This document shows, piece by piece, positions 52,451-61,634 of a stretch of DNA of 64,000 nt. Origin of the DNA: Halobellus limi (GTDB lineage: Archaea > Halobacteriota > Halobacteria > Halobacteriales > Haloferacaceae); assembly GCF_004799685.1 (NCBI RefSeq), contig NZ_CP031311.1, positions 124,001 to 188,000 on the forward strand, in the 5' to 3' direction. Made by a program: the position numbers and the translations under genes. Below the pieces are notes generated by a model, which saw only the letters and a program-made list of their open reading frames with translations, was not told the origin of the DNA and did not search any database. Numbering within the stretch: the stretch's first letter is position 1; each line of letters begins with the position of its first letter.

Positions 52451-53763
52451 GTCGGAAGCAGCGGAACGCCGCCGAGCGGTCGACGACCCGTCGCGGATTC
52501 TTAGCGACCGGGGCGACGATCGCCGGGGCGGCCGTCGCCGGGTGTTCCGCCAGCGGCGGCGGGACGACGGGGACCGCCAGCGGCGACGACCCGATCACGA
52601 TCGGGATCCTCGAAGACCGGTCGGGCAACTTCGCGCTCGTCGGTGACCCGAAGCACAAGGCCTCGCTCCTGGCCATCGAGGAGATCAACGAGGACGGCGG
52701 CATCGACGGTCGCGAGATCGAGGTGTTCGATCCCGATCCGCAGTCGGACAACCAGCGCTACCAGCAACTGACCGAGCAGGCGATCCAGCAGGAGGAGGTC
52801 GACGCCCTGTGGGCCGGGTACTCCTCGGCGACCCGGGAGGCGATCCGGCCGATCATCGACCGCGAGGACCAGCTGTACTTCTACACCACCCAGTACGAGG
52901 GCGGCGTCTGCGACCACAACACCTTCGCGGTCGGGCCGACCGCCCGCCAGCAGCTCGGGAGTGTGCTCCCGTACCTCGTCGAGGAGTTCGGCCCGCGGAT
53001 CTACACTATCGCGGCCGACTACAACTTCGGGCAGCTCTCGGCCGACTGGGTGCGCGTGCTCGCCGACGAGAACGACGCCGAGGTGATCGGCGAGGAGTTC
53101 ATCCCGCTGTCCGAGACCGACTTCGGGTCGACGATCAACAACATCCAGGGCGCAGAACCCGACCTCGTGATGTCGATGCTCGTCGGGGCGAACCACACCT
53201 CGTTCTACGAGCAGAAGGCCTCTGCGGGACTCGACGTTCCCATCGGGACCTCGACGGCGATGGCACAGGGCTACGAACACCGCCGGCTCGAGCCGCCCGC
53301 GATGGCGAACATCTACGCCGGCGTCAACTATATGGAAGAGGTCCCGACGACGCGGAACACCGAGGAGGGGGGATTCGTCGACCGCTACTTCGAGATGTGG
53401 CCCGACGCGCCGTACCTCAACGAGGAGGCCGAGAACAACTACTTCTCCATCTACATGTACAAACAGGCGGTCGAGCAGGCCGGAACGACCGACCAGGAGG
53501 AGGTCAAGTCGGCGCTGGAGTCCGGCATCACGCACCCGGCGCCCGAAGCGCCGGAGGGCGAGGAGATCAGTCTCGTCCCCGAGACCCACCACGTCGATCA
53601 CCACATGTGGGTGATGCGGGCCGACGAGGAGCACAACGTCGAGGCCGTCGACGACCGGGTGATCCCCGAGCAGTTCCTCTCTGAGACCGTCGGCTGCGAC
53701 CTCACCGCCGAAGACGAGGAGACGCAGTACACGCCGCAGGACTTCTACGAGGAGGCGGGGTGA
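52447..53763 (+). CDS. urtA: Urea ABC transporter substrate-binding lipoprotein
   Basis: 438 aa. A twin-arginine signal (TTRRGFLATGATIAGAAVAGC) has Arg15-Arg16 and lipobox Cys33, so it is exported folded and lipid-anchored. The periplasmic-binding fold type I follows: ITIGILEDRSGNFALVGDPKH, YFYTTQYEGGVCDHNTFAVG, YTIAADYNFGQLSADWVR. Conservation of TTQYEGG and ADYNFG with urea-binding UrtA, and the urtBCDE and urease genes nearby, support urea rather than branched-chain amino acids. urtB starts 1 bp after the stop. Confidence 0.93.
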   Translation: MSRKQRNAAERSTTRRGFLATGATIAGAAVAGCSASGGGTTGTASGDDPITIGILEDRSGNFALVGDPKHKASLLAIEEINEDGGIDGREIEVFDPDPQSDNQRYQQLTEQAIQQEEVDALWAGYSSATREAIRPIIDREDQLYFYTTQYEGGVCDHNTFAVGPTARQQLGSVLPYLVEEFGPRIYTIAADYNFGQLSADWVRVLADENDAEVIGEEFIPLSETDFGSTINNIQGAEPDLVMSMLVGANHTSFYEQKASAGLDVPIGTSTAMAQGYEHRRLEPPAMANIYAGVNYMEEVPTTRNTEEGGFVDRYFEMWPDAPYLNEEAENNYFSIYMYKQAVEQAGTTDQEEVKSALESGITHPAPEAPEGEEISLVPETHHVDHHMWVMRADEEHNVEAVDDRVIPEQFLSETVGCDLTAEDEETQYTPQDFYEEAG

Positions 53764-53764
53764 G

Positions 53765-54649
53765 ATGATAAACGGGGTGAACCTCACATTCCAGTTCCTC
53801 GACAGCTTCGCGTTCATCGTGCTGGCAGCGATCGGACTGGCGGTCATCTTCGGGATGATGGGCGTGATCAACCTCGCACACGGCGAGTTCATCATGATCG
53901 GGGCCTACGGCACCACGCTGGCTGCCAACGCGGGGCTCCCGCTCGTGGCCGCGATACTCGTCGGCGTGCTGGTGACCGCGGGCATCGGCCTCCTGCTGGA
54001 GCGTACGATCGTCAAGCGGCTCTACGACCGCCCCCTCGACTCGATGGTGGCGACCTGGGCCCTCGGCCTCGCGATCACGCAGGCGGTACGCATCGTCTTC
54101 GGGAACTCCCTCTCGGGCATCGGGATGCCGTTCGGTGCGATCCAGTACGGGGAGTTCTCGTACTCGACGTACCGGGTGTTGCTCTCGGCCATCGCCCTGG
54201 CGGTCCTCCTCGGGGCGTACGTGGTGTTCACCCGGACCGAGTTCGGGGTCAGAGCGCGAGCGACCATTCAGGACGCCGACACGGCGCGCGCTATGGGCGT
54301 CGACACCGACCGGATGTACAGCGCGACGTTCGCGGTCGGGTCCGGGTTGGCCGGACTGACCGGCGCGCTGTACGCGCCCGCGATGTCGGTCGTCCCCGGA
54401 ATGGGGTCGTCGTTCCTGGTCGAGGCGTTCGTCGCGGTCGTCACCGGCGGGGGGTCCGTGCTGATCGGCACGACCCTCGCCGGCGGCGTCCTCGGAGCGG
54501 TCAGCGCGCTGTTCACGAACCTCTACGGGACGTTCATCGGGCAAGTCGCGCTACTGCTCGTCGCGATTCTGCTCCTCCGGTTCCTGCCCGCAGGCCTCTC
54601 GGGCGTCGTCGAGGACTTCCGCGAGCGCCGGGAGCGTGATTCGTCGTGA
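53765..54649 (+). CDS. urtB: Urea ABC transporter permease UrtB
   Basis: 294 aa LivH-type permease with about eight membrane segments. The conserved MGVINLAHGEFIMIGAYGT block (about 37-55) and GVRARATIQDADTARAMGVDTDRMYSATFAVGSGLAGLTGALY (about 160-202) hold the coupling helix that meets the ATPases. It forms the channel with UrtC. GTGA overlap with urtC. Confidence 0.93.
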   Translation: MINGVNLTFQFLDSFAFIVLAAIGLAVIFGMMGVINLAHGEFIMIGAYGTTLAANAGLPLVAAILVGVLVTAGIGLLLERTIVKRLYDRPLDSMVATWALGLAITQAVRIVFGNSLSGIGMPFGAIQYGEFSYSTYRVLLSAIALAVLLGAYVVFTRTEFGVRARATIQDADTARAMGVDTDRMYSATFAVGSGLAGLTGALYAPAMSVVPGMGSSFLVEAFVAVVTGGGSVLIGTTLAGGVLGAVSALFTNLYGTFIGQVALLLVAILLLRFLPAGLSGVVEDFRERRERDSS

Positions 54650-55755
54650 GCGCGATCGACGCGTTCGATCGGCTTCGGGATCCGCTCGAAGGGCCGAACA
54701 CCATCGGAAACTCCCGCGGGTTCTGGATCGGCTTCGCGGTCGCCCTCGGCGCCGCGGTCGTCTACCCGCTGATCGTCGGCAGCTACCAGGCGGGGAACAC
54801 GGCGCTGTTCCTGCTCTACGGTGTATTGGCGCTCTCGCTGTCGATCGTGTGGGGATACACCGGCGTGTTGAGCTTCGGCCAGGTCGTCTTCCTCGGCTTC
54901 GCCGGCTACACGTTCGGCATCGTGACGCTCAACGTCGACAGCACGCTGGGCATTATGGCCGCGATCCCGATCGCGGTGGCGATCGCGACCCTGGTCGCGT
55001 TCCTGCTCGGGTACTTCATGTTCTACGGGCGCGTCACCGGCGTCTTCGTCACCATCATCACGCTCGTCTCGACGATCGTGATGGCGACGTTCATGGCGCA
55101 GACGGCCGGGAGCGAATGGGCCATCGGCGACGCGGCGCTCGGCGGGTTCAACGGGATGCCGGGGATTCCGAACATCGCCCTCGGTATCGGCGAGGCCGCG
55201 ATGTCGTTCAGCGGTGAGACATTCTACTGGCTGGTGCTGGCCGTGCTCGTGGCGTCGTATCTGGGCCTGCGGATACTGGTCAACGGCCGGTTCGGCTACG
55301 CGATGGTCGGCGTTCGCGAGGACGAGGACCGCGTCGAGATGCTCGGGTACGACGTCCGCCGCGTGAAGCTCGCGGTGTTCACCCTCGGCGGTGCGCTCGC
55401 CGGCCTTTCGGGCGTCCTCTACGCCTCCTGGGGGAACTACATCGACCCGTCGGTGTTCTCGCTGGCGTTCGCGACGTTCCCCGTCGTGTGGGTCACGGTG
55501 GGCGGCCGCGAGTCCCTGCTGGGCGCGGTCCTCGCGACCGTCGCGATCGAGTGGTTCCGCCAGCAACTCGCGATCACCGGGAGCGAGTACGCCCTCGTCG
55601 TCGTCGGGCTGCTGCTGCTCGGCGTCGTGCTCTTCCTGCCCGAGGGCATCGTTCCGTACGTTCACCGGAAGGGCGTCGCGTTCGTCGAGACGCACGGTGA
55701 GGCGAGCGACGAGATCGACGACGCGACCGCGGGCGCGCGGGAGGAGGTCCAGTGA
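54646..55755 (+). CDS. urtC: Urea ABC transporter permease UrtC
   Basis: 369 aa, GTG start overlapping urtB. LivM-type permease with about nine segments. GYTGVLSFGQVVFLGFAGYTFGI (about 84-106) and FGYAMVGVREDEDRVEMLGYDVRRVKLAVFTLGGALAGLSG (about 215-255) are characteristic. The C-terminal 25 residues are a charged tail. Partner of UrtB. Confidence 0.93.
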   Translation: MSAIDAFDRLRDPLEGPNTIGNSRGFWIGFAVALGAAVVYPLIVGSYQAGNTALFLLYGVLALSLSIVWGYTGVLSFGQVVFLGFAGYTFGIVTLNVDSTLGIMAAIPIAVAIATLVAFLLGYFMFYGRVTGVFVTIITLVSTIVMATFMAQTAGSEWAIGDAALGGFNGMPGIPNIALGIGEAAMSFSGETFYWLVLAVLVASYLGLRILVNGRFGYAMVGVREDEDRVEMLGYDVRRVKLAVFTLGGALAGLSGVLYASWGNYIDPSVFSLAFATFPVVWVTVGGRESLLGAVLATVAIEWFRQQLAITGSEYALVVVGLLLLGVVLFLPEGIVPYVHRKGVAFVETHGEASDEIDDATAGAREEVQ

Positions 55756-56570
55756 TGTCCTCGGAGTACGATGCCTCCGAGGCGGACGCGGACGCCGTGT
55801 CCTCGCGGACGGATCCGGGCGTCCGCAAGACGCCCGCGGGGCAAGCGACGGGCCCCGACACGGACACGATCCTGCAAACCGAACGGCTCACCAAGCGGTT
55901 CGGCGGCCTCACCGCCATCGACAGCGTCGACTTCGGCATCGACGAGGGGGAGCTCCGGTGTCTCATCGGTCCCAACGGGGCCGGGAAATCGACGATGCTG
56001 AAGCTCGTCACCGGCCGCCACGAGGCGACCGAGGGGCGGATCTACTACGACGGGATCGACGTGACCGAACTCAGCTCCCACGAGCGCGTCCGCAGGGGCA
56101 TCGGGATCAAGTTCCAGGCCCCGTCGGTGTTCGATTCGCTCTCGGCCGCCGAGAACGTCCGGTTGCCGCTCCAGCGGACGGGCGACGGCGACCTCTCGGA
56201 ACCCATCGCCGAGGCGCTCGACCGCGTGGGTCTCTTAGACGAGCGCGAGACGCCGGCTTCGGACCTCTCACACGGCCAGCAACAGCGGCTCGAAATCGGG
56301 ATGGCGGCCGCGCTGTCCCCCTCGCTGCTGTTGCTCGACGAACCGGTCGCCGGGCTTTCGATCGAGGAGCGAGAGGAGATCGCGACGCTGGTTACGGAAC
56401 TCAACGAAGAAGGAATGACGCTCATCGTGATCGAACACGACATCGACTTCGTCGATCGGATCGCAGATCGGGTGACGGTGTTGAATCAGGGCTCGATCTT
56501 CCGAGAGGGAGACATCGACGAGATACGCGCCGACGAGGAGGTCCGCGAGATCTACCTGGGGGAGACCTGA
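55755..56570 (+). CDS. urtD: Urea ABC transporter ATP-binding protein UrtD
   Basis: 271 aa. Walker A is GPNGAGKSTMLK (about 73-84), the LivG-type Q-loop region FQAPSVFDSLSAAENV, the signature DLSHGQQQRLEIGMA (about 174-188) and Walker B LLLLDEPVAGL. The N-terminal 35 residues are an acidic extension. A GTG one codon earlier, overlapping the urtC stop, is an alternative start; the ATG is given here. Confidence 0.93.
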   Translation: MSSEYDASEADADAVSSRTDPGVRKTPAGQATGPDTDTILQTERLTKRFGGLTAIDSVDFGIDEGELRCLIGPNGAGKSTMLKLVTGRHEATEGRIYYDGIDVTELSSHERVRRGIGIKFQAPSVFDSLSAAENVRLPLQRTGDGDLSEPIAEALDRVGLLDERETPASDLSHGQQQRLEIGMAAALSPSLLLLDEPVAGLSIEEREEIATLVTELNEEGMTLIVIEHDIDFVDRIADRVTVLNQGSIFREGDIDEIRADEEVREIYLGET

Positions 56571-56571
56571 G

Positions 56572-57267
56572 ATGCTCACCTGTCGCGACCTCACGGTCGG
56601 GTACGGCGAGACGCCGATCCTCCGGGACGTGGATCTGACGGTCGACCGCGGCGAGATCGTCGGGGTCATCGGAAAGAACGGAGTCGGAAAGACGACGCTG
56701 ATGAAGGCTCTCGTCGGGCTGCTCGACCCCTCGGCGGGGTCGATCGAGTACGACGGGACCGACGTCACCGGCTGGAGCGCGGACGAGCGGGCGCGGGCGG
56801 GCATCGGCTACATCCCGCAGAGCCGCGACGTGTTTCCGGACCTGACGGTCGAGCAGAACCTGCTCGTCGGGGAGGCGATCAACGAGACCTCCGAGGAGCT
56901 GCTGTACGAGACGGTGTACGACTACTTCCCGATCTTAGAGGAGCGCGCCGACCAGCGCGCGGGATCGATGAGCGGGGGCGAACAGCAGATGCTCGCGATC
57001 GCGCGCGCGCTCGTCGGGAGCCCGGACCTCCTGTTGCTCGACGAACCCAGCGAGGGGATTCAGCCGTCGATCGTCCAGCAGATCCAGCGGGACATCCCCG
57101 AGATCAGCGACGATCTCGGGATCACCGTCCTGTTCGTCGAGCAGAACCTCGGCGTCATCGAGGCGATGTCGGACCGCTGCTACGCGATCGAACGCGGGAC
57201 GATCGTCGACGAACTCGGCGCGGGCGAACTGACCGACGACCGCCTCGCCGACTTCCTGGCGGTCTGA
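56572..57267 (+). CDS. urtE: Urea ABC transporter ATP-binding protein UrtE
   Basis: 231 aa LivF-type ATPase. Walker A is GKNGVGKTTLMKAL (34-47), the Q-loop GYIPQSRDVFPDLTVEQNL, the signature GSMSGGEQQMLAIARAL (about 132-148) and Walker B LLLLDEPSEGIQPS. It pairs with UrtD to power uptake. It starts 1 bp after the urtD stop. A T-run (57301-57304) shortly after the stop may end the operon. Confidence 0.93.
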   Translation: MLTCRDLTVGYGETPILRDVDLTVDRGEIVGVIGKNGVGKTTLMKALVGLLDPSAGSIEYDGTDVTGWSADERARAGIGYIPQSRDVFPDLTVEQNLLVGEAINETSEELLYETVYDYFPILEERADQRAGSMSGGEQQMLAIARALVGSPDLLLLDEPSEGIQPSIVQQIQRDIPEISDDLGITVLFVEQNLGVIEAMSDRCYAIERGTIVDELGAGELTDDRLADFLAV

Positions 57268-57418
57268 GCGCGAGAGCCGCCGGCGCTCGCCGAGTCGGCC
57301 TTTTCCGGATCGAACACCCACGCGCCGTGGCGCTCCGGACTGCAGTCCGGCTCCAACCTCCGGCGACCCGTCCCGCCGAGTGGGAAACGTTTTGCGGGTC
57401 GCTGGCGTGTTCTGAGGT

Positions 57419-57688
57419 ATGTCACACGAACTCCTCGAAGCGGCCAGCCAGCGACTCCGGGACGCCTCCGAAGCCGCCGACGGCGACGTCCAGCGGCGAA
57501 TCTACGAGCAGTCCGACGCGCTCGCGACGCTCGCGGCGCGGGACCGAAAGCCCGACCACGGCCGGTTGGCCCGTCACATGAACGCCCTCGCCGAACTCGC
57601 CGAGGCGACCGACGGCACGGCCCACGAGGCGGTCGTCGACGCCCGAGCGAAGGTCTCGGAGTTCCGCGAGGGAGTCGAGGGCGTCTGA
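57419..57688 (+). CDS. Conserved haloarchaeal small helical protein
   Basis: 89 aa, soluble and helical: MSHELLEAASQRLRDASEAA, EQSDALATLAARDRKPDHGRLARHMNAL, and VVDARAKVSEFREGVEGV. This arrangement is common in haloarchaea in my recollection, without known function. No metal or catalytic motif is visible. An A/T patch (aacgttttgcgg, about 57386-57397) lies about 25-30 bp before the ATG. Confidence 0.7.
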   Translation: MSHELLEAASQRLRDASEAADGDVQRRIYEQSDALATLAARDRKPDHGRLARHMNALAELAEATDGTAHEAVVDARAKVSEFREGVEGV

Positions 57689-57726
57689 CGACTGACCGAC
57701 GCCCGTCGTTCGATTTTCGCCGGTCT

Positions 57727-57741
57727 GGGGACTCGAACCCC
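57727..57741 (-). other. tRNA T-arm-like sequence, possibly a remnant
   Basis: On the minus strand ggggttcgagtcccc contains the exact tRNA B-box consensus GGTTCGANTCC with a 4-bp stem. No D-arm, anticodon arm or pairing acceptor strand is found within 80 bp, so it is not a complete tRNA. It could be an integration scar or chance. Confidence 0.2.
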
Positions 57742-57973
57742 TTCATTTCGGGTGGAGATTGCGAACGGTTCACAGGGTCGGTGCGTCGGTGTCGGTCACC
57801 GCTACCGACCCGGCGGCCACCGATCCGACCGCGTACTCTGTGGATCGAACCCGTACTCTGTGGACCGACGGCTCCGGTCGAGCGGCACCGCTGTCATCGA
57901 GTGAACACTCTCCGGTAGTGGACCTCACCGGTAGTGGATCCCCTCCGGGAGTAGATCTGTGCGCTGGGGCGGC

Positions 57974-58590
57974 TCAGCAGACGTTCTTCGGCTTGATTCC
58001 CATCGATTCGAGCGTCTCGACGTAGTCCTCGTAGGCGGCCTCGATCACCGCGTCGGCGGCGTCGCGAGCGGTCTCCCAGTCGCTCTCGGACGCGCACCCG
58101 TCTTCGAGCGCGTCGACGACGCGCTCGCGTTCGTCCTCCAGCGCCGAGCGGAGGCCGCGGAAGTCGTCGGCGGCCATCGGATCGGCGTCGCCGACGAAGA
58201 AGCCGACCATCTGCCCGGCGTGCTCCCCGGCGACGAGGTAGCGACCGAGGAGGCCGCCGAGTCGGGCGGGGGTCGACTCCTGTGCGGCGAGCGCGTCGTA
58301 CAGCCGCGGCTTCCCCCGAGTTCGGGGTCGTCGGCGACGTCCGCGGCGTGCTCGCGGGACGCCTCGGCCAGGTCGGCGAACAGGTCGGCCGCCGCAGCCG
58401 AACCCGCGTCGTCGACCCACGAATCGAGCGTCTCGGCGAGCGCGAGCGCGTCTTCCGCGGCCGCCGCGCGGACGGACTCGCCGTCCATCTCGCCGCCGGT
58501 GAGGGCGTACATCGCCTTCGAGGAACCCAGCCGGGAGAAGGCCGTCTCGTGATCGTCACGCAGTTCGGCTGCGAGGTCGGATCCGTTCAT
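57974..58590 (-). pseudogene. Ferritin-like/rubrerythrin-type helical protein, frameshifted
   Basis: Two adjacent frames together make one protein of about 205 aa. The first (from ATG 58590) reads MNGSDLAAELRDDHETAFSR through VADDPELGG, then runs into nonsense. The second continues KPRLYDALAAQESTPARLGG through GQMVGFFVGDADPMAADDF and ends MGIKPKNVC. The switch is at a run of five C (58313-58317); one more base would restore the frame. The family, recognised only from memory, is a haloarchaeal helical bundle; no iron site was verified. The shift may be real or a homopolymer sequencing error. Confidence 0.7.
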
Positions 58591-58758
58591 ACCCGCTCGT
58601 TCGGTGCCCCGTCGCTTGTAGGCATCGACCCGGGTCGTTTCGGTCCGTCGGCCCCCCTCGACGCGCCGTACAGCTCACTCCGTCGGCCCCCTCGACGCGC
58701 CGCACGGCTCGCCCCGACGCCCCGAAGGTCTTTGCTCGCGGATCGAGAACTCCGGGGC

Positions 58759-60318
58759 GTGAACCCCTCCACCGCCCTCCGAACCGGCGGCCGGTTGCTC
58801 TGGGAGCGATCGGCGTCGGTGATTCCGCTGTACCTGCTCGTCTCCGGGCTGTACGGCATCGCCCGCGTCCCGTTCCTCCTCGCCGGCCTGCTCGCGGTCT
58901 GGTACCTCGCGGCCGCCGGTCGGCTCGAACCGTTCGTCGATGCGCTCCGGCGACTGGGAGAGCAGTCGGCGCCGACCGCCCCCGACGCGACCGACGTCGA
59001 ACGGGTCGCCCCCGAACTGGGTGAGGCGGTGGCCGGCCTGCTGACGCCCGAGACGATCGCGCTCGTCGCCGTCGGCGGATTCCTCTCGCTGCTCCTGGCG
59101 GTTCTCGTCTCGGCCGTCGGCAACGCTGCCGCCGTCGGCGGCCTGTACGGCCTCCTCCGCGACGAGGACGGCGTTCGCGCGGGGGTCGACGGCGCGCGTC
59201 GGTACTGGCGGTCGATCCTCGGCGTCCGGCTGCTGTTGTTCGTCGCGCTCGCGGCCGTCGCCCTCCCGATCGTCGGCTTCTTCGCCGCCGTCGGCGGCTA
59301 TCTCACCAGCGCGGTGGCGTCCGTGTCGACGGCCGGAACGGCGCCCTCCTGGGCGGCGCTGGGAGCCGGCGCACTCGCGCTCCTGTTCGGCCTCCTCGTC
59401 GGCGCGCTGCTCGTCGCCGCGGTCTTCGTCCTCTTCGCGTTCGCCGAGCAGGCGGTCGTCGTCGACGACGTGGGCGCGGTCGAGGCGGTCCGACGGAGCG
59501 TCCGTTTTCCCCTCCGTCGACCGTGGGACGCGCTCGGTTACGTCGCCGTCGCGTTCGGCGCGCTCGTCGTCTCCGGTTCGATCGGCGGTTCGGCCGCGGC
59601 CTTCGGCGCGACACGGGTGACGGCACTCGTCGGGGCTGTACTCCTGCCTCCGGTCGTCGACGGGTTCAAGACCGCGCTGTACGCCGAACGGGAACTCCCG
59701 GCTACCGACGTCTCCCGGCCGGAGGACCGGTTGCGCTCGGCGTTCGGCGGCGGCCTCCACTCCGTCGGGAAATTCGTCCGAGACCGTCCGTTCGCGAACC
59801 TCGCGTCGCTCGTCACCATCGCGGCCGGCGGCCTCGTCGGGTGGCGCGCGACGTCGTCGCTCGGGACGTCGATACCGATCGGCGGCGACGTCGGCTCCGT
59901 CTTCGGCTCGTTCCCGCTCGGGACGTTCTTCAACCTCGCGGTGAACAACTGGCTGGTCGCCGCGGACTTAGCCTACGGCGGCCTCGCGGTCGGGATCCCC
60001 GCGCTCGTCGGGCTCGCGTTCAACGGGCTCGTCGTCGGCGCGATCGGCGGCGTCTTCGACCCCGTCGCGTTCGTCGCGCTTGTCGCCCCGCACGGGATCG
60101 TCGAGATCCCCGCGATCGTCGTCGGCGGGGCGCTGGGGCTCCGGCTGGGCGGCGTCGTCCTCGGCGTCCTCCGGGGCCGCCGCGACGGCGACGACGTGGC
60201 GGCGGCGATCCGTCGGGCCTACCGGGTGTTGCTCGGCCTCGTCCCGCTGTTCGTCCTCGCGGCGTTCGTCGAGGCGTTCCTCACGCCGGCGATCGCGAGC
60301 CTCGTCCTCGGCGGGTAG
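58759..60318 (+). CDS. SpoIIM-like polytopic membrane protein
   Basis: 519 aa, GTG start. About 10-12 hydrophobic segments with a short N-terminal domain. The C-terminal part, FGSFPLGTFFNLAVNNWLVAAD through APHGIVEIPAIVVGGALGLRLG, matches the stage II sporulation protein M (DUF95) fold found in non-sporulating archaea. The N-terminal half resembles other haloarchaeal membrane proteins of unknown function. Function unknown. The GTG is preferred because long upstream in-frame sequence overlaps the antisense ferritin-like gene. Confidence 0.7.
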   Translation: MNPSTALRTGGRLLWERSASVIPLYLLVSGLYGIARVPFLLAGLLAVWYLAAAGRLEPFVDALRRLGEQSAPTAPDATDVERVAPELGEAVAGLLTPETIALVAVGGFLSLLLAVLVSAVGNAAAVGGLYGLLRDEDGVRAGVDGARRYWRSILGVRLLLFVALAAVALPIVGFFAAVGGYLTSAVASVSTAGTAPSWAALGAGALALLFGLLVGALLVAAVFVLFAFAEQAVVVDDVGAVEAVRRSVRFPLRRPWDALGYVAVAFGALVVSGSIGGSAAAFGATRVTALVGAVLLPPVVDGFKTALYAERELPATDVSRPEDRLRSAFGGGLHSVGKFVRDRPFANLASLVTIAAGGLVGWRATSSLGTSIPIGGDVGSVFGSFPLGTFFNLAVNNWLVAADLAYGGLAVGIPALVGLAFNGLVVGAIGGVFDPVAFVALVAPHGIVEIPAIVVGGALGLRLGGVVLGVLRGRRDGDDVAAAIRRAYRVLLGLVPLFVLAAFVEAFLTPAIASLVLGG

Positions 60319-60514
60319 CGCGGACGAACGGCCTCCCGACAGGGGCGGCCGCTGCCGGACGGACCCCCGGCACCGGCACCGGGACCGCGATCGCGATCGA
60401 CAGCGCAGGTCGCTGTCGACGGTCGTAGCGCGGGCGGTTCTCTCGACCGTCTGGGAGGCGTCAGCGGGAAAATCGGAGAGGAGAAAACAGTGCGTCAGCA
60501 GCCGTTACGGTGCC

Positions 60515-61381
60515 TCACTCGGCGTCGCCCGTCTCGATCGGCGCGCCGACGAGGTTGCCCCACTCCGTCCAGGAACCGTCGTAGTTGACGACCTCGTCGT
60601 AGCCGAGCAGTTCGTGGAGCGCGAACCACGCGATCGAGGAGCGCTCGCCGATCCGGCAGTAGGCGACGGTCGTCTCGGAGCCGTCGATGCCCTGGTCGGC
60701 GTACAGTTCCTTCAGTTCCTCGGCGGACTTGAACGTCCCGTCGTCGTTGACGGTCGCCGCCCACGAGATGTTCTGCGCGCCGGGGATGTGACCGCCGCGC
60801 TGGGCCGTCTCCTGCAGTCCCGGCGGGGCGAGGATGTCGCCGCGGAACTCCTCGGGCGAGCGGACGTCCACGAGTGGGAGCCCCTCGTCGACGGCGTGGT
60901 CGACGTCGTCGCGGTAGGCGCGGATGGACTCGAACGGTCCCTTCGCGGTGTAGTCGACGGGGGAGAACTCCGGGACCTCGTCGGTGGTCGGGTAGTCGTT
61001 GTCGATCCAGTAGTCGCGGCCGCCGTTCAGGAGTTTGACGTCCTCGTGACCGTAGTACTTGAACTGCCAGTAGGTGTAGGCGGCGAACCAGTTGGAGTTG
61101 TCGCCGTACAGCACCACGGTGGAGTCCTCGGAGATGCCGTGGCTGCCGAGCAGGTCCTCGAAGTCGTCCTTGTCGAGGATGTCGCGGTTGGTCTGGTCCT
61201 GCAGTTGGCTCTCCCAGTTGAAGCCGATCGCGCCGGGGGCGTGACTCTCGTCGTACGCCTCGGTGTCGACGTCGACTTCCACCAGTCGATAGCCGGGATC
61301 GTCGCTCTCGAACTCCGCGAGGTTGTCTTCCACCCACTCGGGGGACACGAGCACGTCTTTGGCGTAACCGTCGTCTGTCAT
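60515..61381 (-). CDS. tssA: Thiosulfate sulfurtransferase (two-domain rhodanese)
   Basis: 288 aa. Two rhodanese domains; the active-site loop CRIGERSS has Cys242 in the second. The N-terminal domain retains VLVSPEWVEDNL and GYRLVEVDVDTEAY, and its loop lacks Cys (LYGDNSNWFAAY). It transfers sulfane sulfur from thiosulfate, perhaps to cyanide or thiols. It is divergent from tssB. A minus-strand TATA-like gattatagg is at about 61408-61416. Confidence 0.92.
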   Translation of the reverse strand: MTDDGYAKDVLVSPEWVEDNLAEFESDDPGYRLVEVDVDTEAYDESHAPGAIGFNWESQLQDQTNRDILDKDDFEDLLGSHGISEDSTVVLYGDNSNWFAAYTYWQFKYYGHEDVKLLNGGRDYWIDNDYPTTDEVPEFSPVDYTAKGPFESIRAYRDDVDHAVDEGLPLVDVRSPEEFRGDILAPPGLQETAQRGGHIPGAQNISWAATVNDDGTFKSAEELKELYADQGIDGSETTVAYCRIGERSSIAWFALHELLGYDEVVNYDGSWTEWGNLVGAPIETGDAE

Positions 61382-61634
61382 TGCAACACCCTCTACGTGC
61401 CCGCCCCCTATAATCCTCACAACTACGGCGTGTACTGCCCGTCCTCCCGACATCCGGAGAATATTGCTCCATCAGTCGAACCTGACAGGACGCGGCGGTC
61501 CCACGCCGGACCCACGGCCGCGGTACGGCCGCGGACCCGAGAAACAACACGCAACATTTTCTGCTTTCTCTGACACCGGGCGAACGACGGCCGGATCGCG
61601 CACGTTGAAGGGTCGGCCGCCGGTAGGTGTCGGT

